Source of the DNA: Tamaricihabitans halophyticus
Lineage (GTDB): Bacteria; Actinomycetota; Actinomycetes; Mycobacteriales; Pseudonocardiaceae
DNA: 64,000 nucleotides
Assembly: GCF_004340875.1 (NCBI RefSeq)
Contig: NZ_SLXQ01000001.1
Coordinates: forward strand, 1,426,001-1,490,000
Reading direction: 5' to 3'
Part shown: piece by piece, positions 60,548 through 64,000 of the stretch
Numbering within the stretch: the stretch's first letter is position 1
How the letters are laid out: every line of letters begins with the position of its first letter
Program-made: the position numbers and the translations under genes
The notes under the pieces: generated by a model
Seen by the model: the letters and a program-made list of their open reading frames with translations, nothing else
What the model was told of the DNA's origin: nothing
The model's database searches: none

Positions 60548-62069
60548 GGGACTCCTCGCGCGCGGGCTTGGCGGCGCCTGCCGGCAGTTTCTCTGCCAGC
60601 CAGCCACGCAGCTCGGTCGGTTGCTGACCCCGCCAGGCCAGATGACCGTCCGGCCGGATCAGCCAGGCGGTCGCTGCCGGCACGCTGTTGTGCACAAGCG
60701 CGACAACCGGCCCGGCAAGGTGTTCGCTCGCCAGCTGGGCGAGTTCTTCCGCCACCTCGCCCTTGCTGGCCAGCACCGCCCACTCTGGACCCAGCTCGTC
60801 GGACAACCGGGTGTGTGCCCCATCGGTACGGCGGCAGGCCCGATCCGGCACCCGGTCGCCCAGCCTGAGCCGTCCGCGCCCGCCGCCGAGTGGCCCGTTG
60901 CGGTAGCTGACCCACAGTTGCGAAGCGACCCGCGTCGCCTTGCGCTGTAGGGCGGGGAGGTTGAGCAGCGGCACGAACATCCGGTCCCGCGCGACGCGGG
61001 CCAGCGCGTTCTCGCCGAGCAGCATCCGGGTGTTCCTGGTCGTATTGCGCAGCACCTCGGTCGCCAGCGGTCGCCGCTCCGCGGTGTAGGTGTCCAAAAG
61101 CGACTCTGGCGCACTGCCCCGGACAACGAGGGCCAGCTTCCACGCGAGGTTTTCCGCGTCCCCGATCCCGGTGTTCATGCCCTGCCCGCCAATCGGGCTG
61201 TGGATATGCGCGGCGTCCCCAGCGAGCAGGATTCGCCCCCTGCGGTAGTCATCGACCAGCCGGCGCTGGATCCGGAACACCGAGGTCCACACAACGTCGC
61301 TGATCCGTGGCCCCTCCCGGCCGGATCGTTGCGGGATCAGCTTGTCGAACCGCGCGATAATGTCTTCGCTGCTCAGTCGCCGGTCGCTCATCGGCACGTC
61401 GGCCATCAACCGCCACAGGTCGTCGGCCTGCCCGTCCTGGGTGCGCATTGGCATTGCCAGCAGCATGCCGTCCCGGTGAAACCAACCGGAGGACATGGAC
61501 CGATCGCGGGCCCACTCGCCGTGCACGTCGGCGAGCAGGAACTGCTCCACTACGGACACACCGGGAAACGGAATCCCGGACAGTCCGCGTACCTCGCTGT
61601 GCGCACCGTCGCAGCCGGCGAGCCAGTTCGCCCTGATGGTGTCGCCGTTCTCCAGTTCCACTGTCACGCCGGTCGCGTCCTGGTGTCCGGCACGTACCGC
61701 GTTGTCCCATTCCACCCGGACGCCAAGGTCGTGTAGCCGAGTACGCAGTTCCGCCTCGACGGCGGCTTGCGAGATGAACAGCGCCTGCACCGATTCGCGC
61801 GCGTCCGGCGCGAAACGCATCGTGCTGATGGGTTTGTCCCCAACGTGCATCCGGATCCCGACCGGGGCAAGGGAGCGCTCGGGCAGCTCGCCAAGGGCAC
61901 CGATCCTGCGGAGCACTTCCACGCCGCGAGCGTGCAGGATGTTCGCCCGCGATGTCTGTGCCGGCCCTTCCGCGCGATCAAGCACCCGCACGTCAACCCC
62001 GTGTGCGGCCAGCCCGCAGGCCAGCGTCAATCCGGTTGGCCCCGCGCCAACTACGAGTACCTCGGTCAT
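60537..62069 (-). CDS. FAD-dependent aromatic monooxygenase (PheA/TfdB-like)
   Basis: Class A flavoprotein hydroxylase (510 aa). The FAD loop LVVGAGPTGLTLACGLAAHG is at the N-terminus. The DG motif is WLAGCDGAHSEVR and the GD motif is RILLAGDAAHIHSPIGGQGM NTGIGDAENLAWKLA. A C-terminal thioredoxin-like domain follows from about 390, typical of TfdB/PgaE-like enzymes. ATG at 62069. A likely operator lies upstream at 62080-62099. Substrate is probably a phenolic or polyketide ring; TetR control suggests an inducible detoxification or catabolic gene. Confidence 0.92.
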   Translation of the reverse strand: MTEVLVVGAGPTGLTLACGLAAHGVDVRVLDRAEGPAQTSRANILHARGVEVLRRIGALGELPERSLAPVGIRMHVGDKPISTMRFAPDARESVQALFISQAAVEAELRTRLHDLGVRVEWDNAVRAGHQDATGVTVELENGDTIRANWLAGCDGAHSEVRGLSGIPFPGVSVVEQFLLADVHGEWARDRSMSSGWFHRDGMLLAMPMRTQDGQADDLWRLMADVPMSDRRLSSEDIIARFDKLIPQRSGREGPRISDVVWTSVFRIQRRLVDDYRRGRILLAGDAAHIHSPIGGQGMNTGIGDAENLAWKLALVVRGSAPESLLDTYTAERRPLATEVLRNTTRNTRMLLGENALARVARDRMFVPLLNLPALQRKATRVASQLWVSYRNGPLGGGRGRLRLGDRVPDRACRRTDGAHTRLSDELGPEWAVLASKGEVAEELAQLASEHLAGPVVALVHNSVPAATAWLIRPDGHLAWRGQQPTELRGWLAEKLPAGAAKPAREESHGQ

Positions 62070-62079
62070 CGCTATTCCA

Positions 62080-62099
62080 ATACGTAGACGATTACGTAT
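62080..62099. promoter_or_regulatory. Inverted repeat ATACGTA-N6-TACGTAT before the monooxygenase
   Basis: Perfect 7-bp arms with a 6-base spacer, 11-30 bases upstream of the monooxygenase ATG. The co-transcribed TetR is the likely binding protein. Confidence 0.87.
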
Positions 62100-62141
62100 C
62101 GAAATATATAGCAGCTCATCGACTTCCGCCACCGGTGACCG

Positions 62142-63443
62142 CTACCACCAGCCGAACACGCCCCAGGCCAGCGCCGGTGCCACCACGATCGAGCTGCAGC
62201 CGAACAGCAGGAGCTGGCGGAACAACTTCGTGCGGGATTCCTCGGGCGCGGCCGCGAGGAACAGTCCACCGGTGATCCCCAGCGGGTTCACGTCCACCAG
62301 CAGACAGGAAAGCGCCACGGCGATCAGCGCGCCGACCGGATCAAGCCCGGCGGCGATCAGCGGCGGCAGCAACGGAACGGCGGTCGCCAGCACCGCGATC
62401 GACGAGGCGAAGAACGACGTGATCCCCGCGATGTAGCAGAGCAGCAGCAGCCCGACCAGCGGGCTGCCCCCGGTCAGCAACGCATCGCTGATCAGCTCGA
62501 AGGAGCCGGTCGACTCCATCACCCCGATATAGGTCAGGATCCCGGCGATCAACACGATCACGCCCCACGGGATCCGGTTGATGATCTGCTGGGGTTCCAG
62601 CCGGAAGGTCAGTTGCAGGACCACTGCGAGCACGATAGCGACAAACCCCAGGTCGAGGTCGAACGCGGCGCTGCCGAGCACCATCAACCCCATCGCGAAC
62701 AGCGTGGCGACGCGTTGCCGCACGGGCGCGGCCGTGCCTGCCACGGTCAGCGTCGCGGTCGCGCCGCCTCCCTGGTCGGGCTGGCTACCGCCAGTGGAAC
62801 CAGTCGGGGGCATGTCCGCCGGTCGGTCGCTCGGCCGCGCCGATCGCCGAGCGAACAGGGTGTAGGTCGTAGTCAGTAGCAGCCCGAGGCTCAGCGAGGC
62901 GAGCAGCAGGTACAGGTTGGCTGCCGAGGGCAGTTCGATATTGGCCTGCGCGTACAGATTGAGTGCGGTCAGCCCGTACACCGCGATCGGCGAGAAGCAG
63001 CCGGCAAGTATTCCGGTGACCCCGGCCAGCACCATCAGCAGTATCGGGAACCCGTAACGGATCGCGAAACCGATGGCGATCGGCGCCATGATCGCGGTCG
63101 CGGCTGCCGGCAAGGTGCCAAGACCGGTGAGCAGGCCGCCCACCAGGAAGGTCAGCCAGGGGATCAGCCACAGCCGACCGCCGACCAGCCGGAGCGCGCC
63201 ATTCAGTATCCAGCTCAGCGTGCCGTTGCTCTGCGCGATGGCGAACAACGAGAGCACCCCGAGCACAAGTATGAAGAAGTCAGCCGGGAAAAACGAGGTC
63301 AACTCGTCGGCGGAGATGCCGGCGTAGAGCGCGACCAGGTATGCGGCTGGAAAGCAGAGGAGTCCAAGATGGACGCGGTTCCACATGGCCGCGCCGAAGA
63401 GCAGGAACAGCACCACGATCGACACGATGGCGGCGTCTGGCAT
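62142..63443 (-). CDS. SLC13/MatC-type dicarboxylate carrier
   Basis: Membrane transporter (433 aa) with about 11 hydrophobic helices. The N-terminal domain resembles the MatC malonate/dicarboxylate carrier (FFPADFFILVLGVLSLFAIA, LPAAATAIMAPIAIGFAI). A Gly/Pro-rich cytoplasmic loop near 205-235 separates the halves. The C-terminal repeat has ASSIAVLATAVPLLPPLIAA and CLLVDVNPLGITGGLFLAAA, with N-P-x-G motifs that bind substrate and sodium in the family. ATG at 63443 has GGAAGGA. A CoA-transferase gene is just upstream, suggesting uptake then activation of an organic acid. Confidence 0.85.
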   Translation of the reverse strand: MPDAAIVSIVVLFLLFGAAMWNRVHLGLLCFPAAYLVALYAGISADELTSFFPADFFILVLGVLSLFAIAQSNGTLSWILNGALRLVGGRLWLIPWLTFLVGGLLTGLGTLPAAATAIMAPIAIGFAIRYGFPILLMVLAGVTGILAGCFSPIAVYGLTALNLYAQANIELPSAANLYLLLASLSLGLLLTTTYTLFARRSARPSDRPADMPPTGSTGGSQPDQGGGATATLTVAGTAAPVRQRVATLFAMGLMVLGSAAFDLDLGFVAIVLAVVLQLTFRLEPQQIINRIPWGVIVLIAGILTYIGVMESTGSFELISDALLTGGSPLVGLLLLCYIAGITSFFASSIAVLATAVPLLPPLIAAGLDPVGALIAVALSCLLVDVNPLGITGGLFLAAAPEESRTKLFRQLLLFGCSSIVVAPALAWGVFGWW

Positions 63444-63508
63444 GGCAGTATCCTTCCGCAACAGTCAGCTTTGACTGTCCTTCCACGACATTGGGGAATG
63501 GGTGCGTC

Positions 63509-64000
63509 TCAGATGGCGCCGCTGGCGCGAAGCCGGGCGAGTTCGGTGGCCGTGCAGCCGGCAAGCTCGCCGAGCACCGCATCGGTGTCCGCGCCGAGGC
63601 GCGGGCCTGGGGTTATGGATCGTGGCGCGAACCCGGAGAACCTGCCCGCTGGTGCCTGCATGAGATGTGTTCGACCACGTTCCGGGTCGACTACTTCGCG
63701 TATTGAGCCCCTTGCCTGGATATGTTCGTCGGCGCAGATATCCGCGGCATCGTTCACCGGTCCACATGCGACGCCGGCGGTGGTCAGCTTGTCGACGAGT
63801 TCGGCAAGATCGTGCCTGCTGGTGAACGCCGCGACCCTGGCATCGACGAGTGCCCGCTGCGTGATGCGCTGCTCGAAGGTGACCAGCTCGGCCAGGTCCG
63901 GATCGTCCAGCAGCGGGACCAGGCGTTCCCACATTCGTTGGGTGGACGCGGGCAGTACCAGGTACTTCCCGTCCTTTGTGGGGTAGAGGCCATTCGGGCT
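63509..64000 (-). CDS. CaiB/BaiF (family III) CoA-transferase, C-terminal fragment
   Basis: Partial gene; the N-terminus lies beyond 64000. Visible residues, from PNGLYPTKDGKYLVLPASTQ through MWERLVPLLDDPDLAEL to ITPGPRLGADTDAVLGEL, fit the large-domain return and C-terminal tail of family III CoA-transferases (formyl-CoA transferase type). The helix DLAELVDKLTTAGVACGPVN D is a clear family match. The catalytic Asp is outside the window. It precedes the MatC-type carrier on the same strand, so the two are likely co-transcribed. Confidence 0.9.
   Translation of the reverse strand, partial: SPNGLYPTKDGKYLVLPASTQRMWERLVPLLDDPDLAELVTFEQRITQRALVDARVAAFTSRHDLAELVDKLTTAGVACGPVNDAADICADEHIQARGSIREVVDPERGRTHLMQAPAGRFSGFAPRSITPGPRLGADTDAVLGELAGCTATELARLRASGAI

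Overview
This 64 kb window is the replication-origin region of a high-GC actinomycete chromosome. Gene content suggests the Pseudonocardiaceae (Amycolatopsis, Saccharomonospora and relatives). The evidence is the conserved run ddl, parB, parA, rsmG, khpB/jag, yidC, yidD, rnpA, rpmH, dnaA, oriC, dnaN, gnd, recF, dciA, gyrB, gyrA, DUF3566, tRNA-Ile, DLW-39 gene, tRNA-Ala, together with frequent GTG/TTG starts, XRE-DUF5753/DUF397 pairs, EspC/WXG100-like genes and an AfsR-type regulator. The assignment rests on gene content only.

Layout. (1) 1-6.9 kb: an aminotransferase 3' end and ddl (+), then the partition, membrane-insertion and RNase P genes on the minus strand, with five parS sites. (2) 6.9-17.4 kb: the origin core. 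It holds a long dnaA upstream region, dnaA, an intergenic oriC rich in DnaA boxes, dnaN, gnd, recF, dciA, an XRE/DUF397 pair, a sixth parS-like site and gyrB. (3) 17.4-24.1 kb: accessory insertion between gyrB and gyrA. It holds a CGNR regulator with a divergent hydrolase, a secreted endonuclease-fold protein, and two paralogous two-gene modules of EspC/WXG100-like proteins separated by a DUF3558-like lipoprotein. (4) 24.3-34.2 kb: gyrA, DUF3566, DinB protein, tRNA-Ile, a truncated AAA ATPase, a second XRE/DUF397 pair, a third type VII-like locus that is frameshifted, the DLW-39 gene and tRNA-Ala. (5) 34.4-44.7 kb: an AbiE-type toxin-antitoxin pair, a five-gene operon (M28 peptidase plus polyamine-type ABC transporter) with a divergent XRE-cupin regulator, a YGSN-motif protein and an HD hydrolase. 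(6) 44.9-64 kb: AfsR-like regulator, SDR/HxlR pair, copper module (P1B ATPase, CopD-CtaG fusion), TetR/SnoaL pair, a five-gene XRE/DUF6879 cluster flanked by 47-bp direct repeats, a hydrolase/XRE/map locus, and a TetR/flavin monooxygenase/MatC/CoA-transferase group.

How the parts work together. DnaA, oriC, DnaN, RecF, DciA and gyrase form the initiation and replication toolkit. ParA/ParB with the parS sites segregate the origin. YidC/YidD/KhpB and RnpA/L34 are housekeeping passengers. Extra DnaA-box clusters lie at 13.4, 18.9 and 22.4 kb, outside oriC.

The most notable non-housekeeping signals are: the 47-bp direct repeats that bracket the XRE/DUF6879 cluster; a six-copy dispersed intergenic repeat related to those repeats; the duplicated type VII-like modules with a shared acidic C-terminal tail on the small partners; and several very clean operators (a 42-bp palindrome before a TetR gene, twin GTTACC-N17-GGTAAC elements, paired GGTATT palindromes before map).
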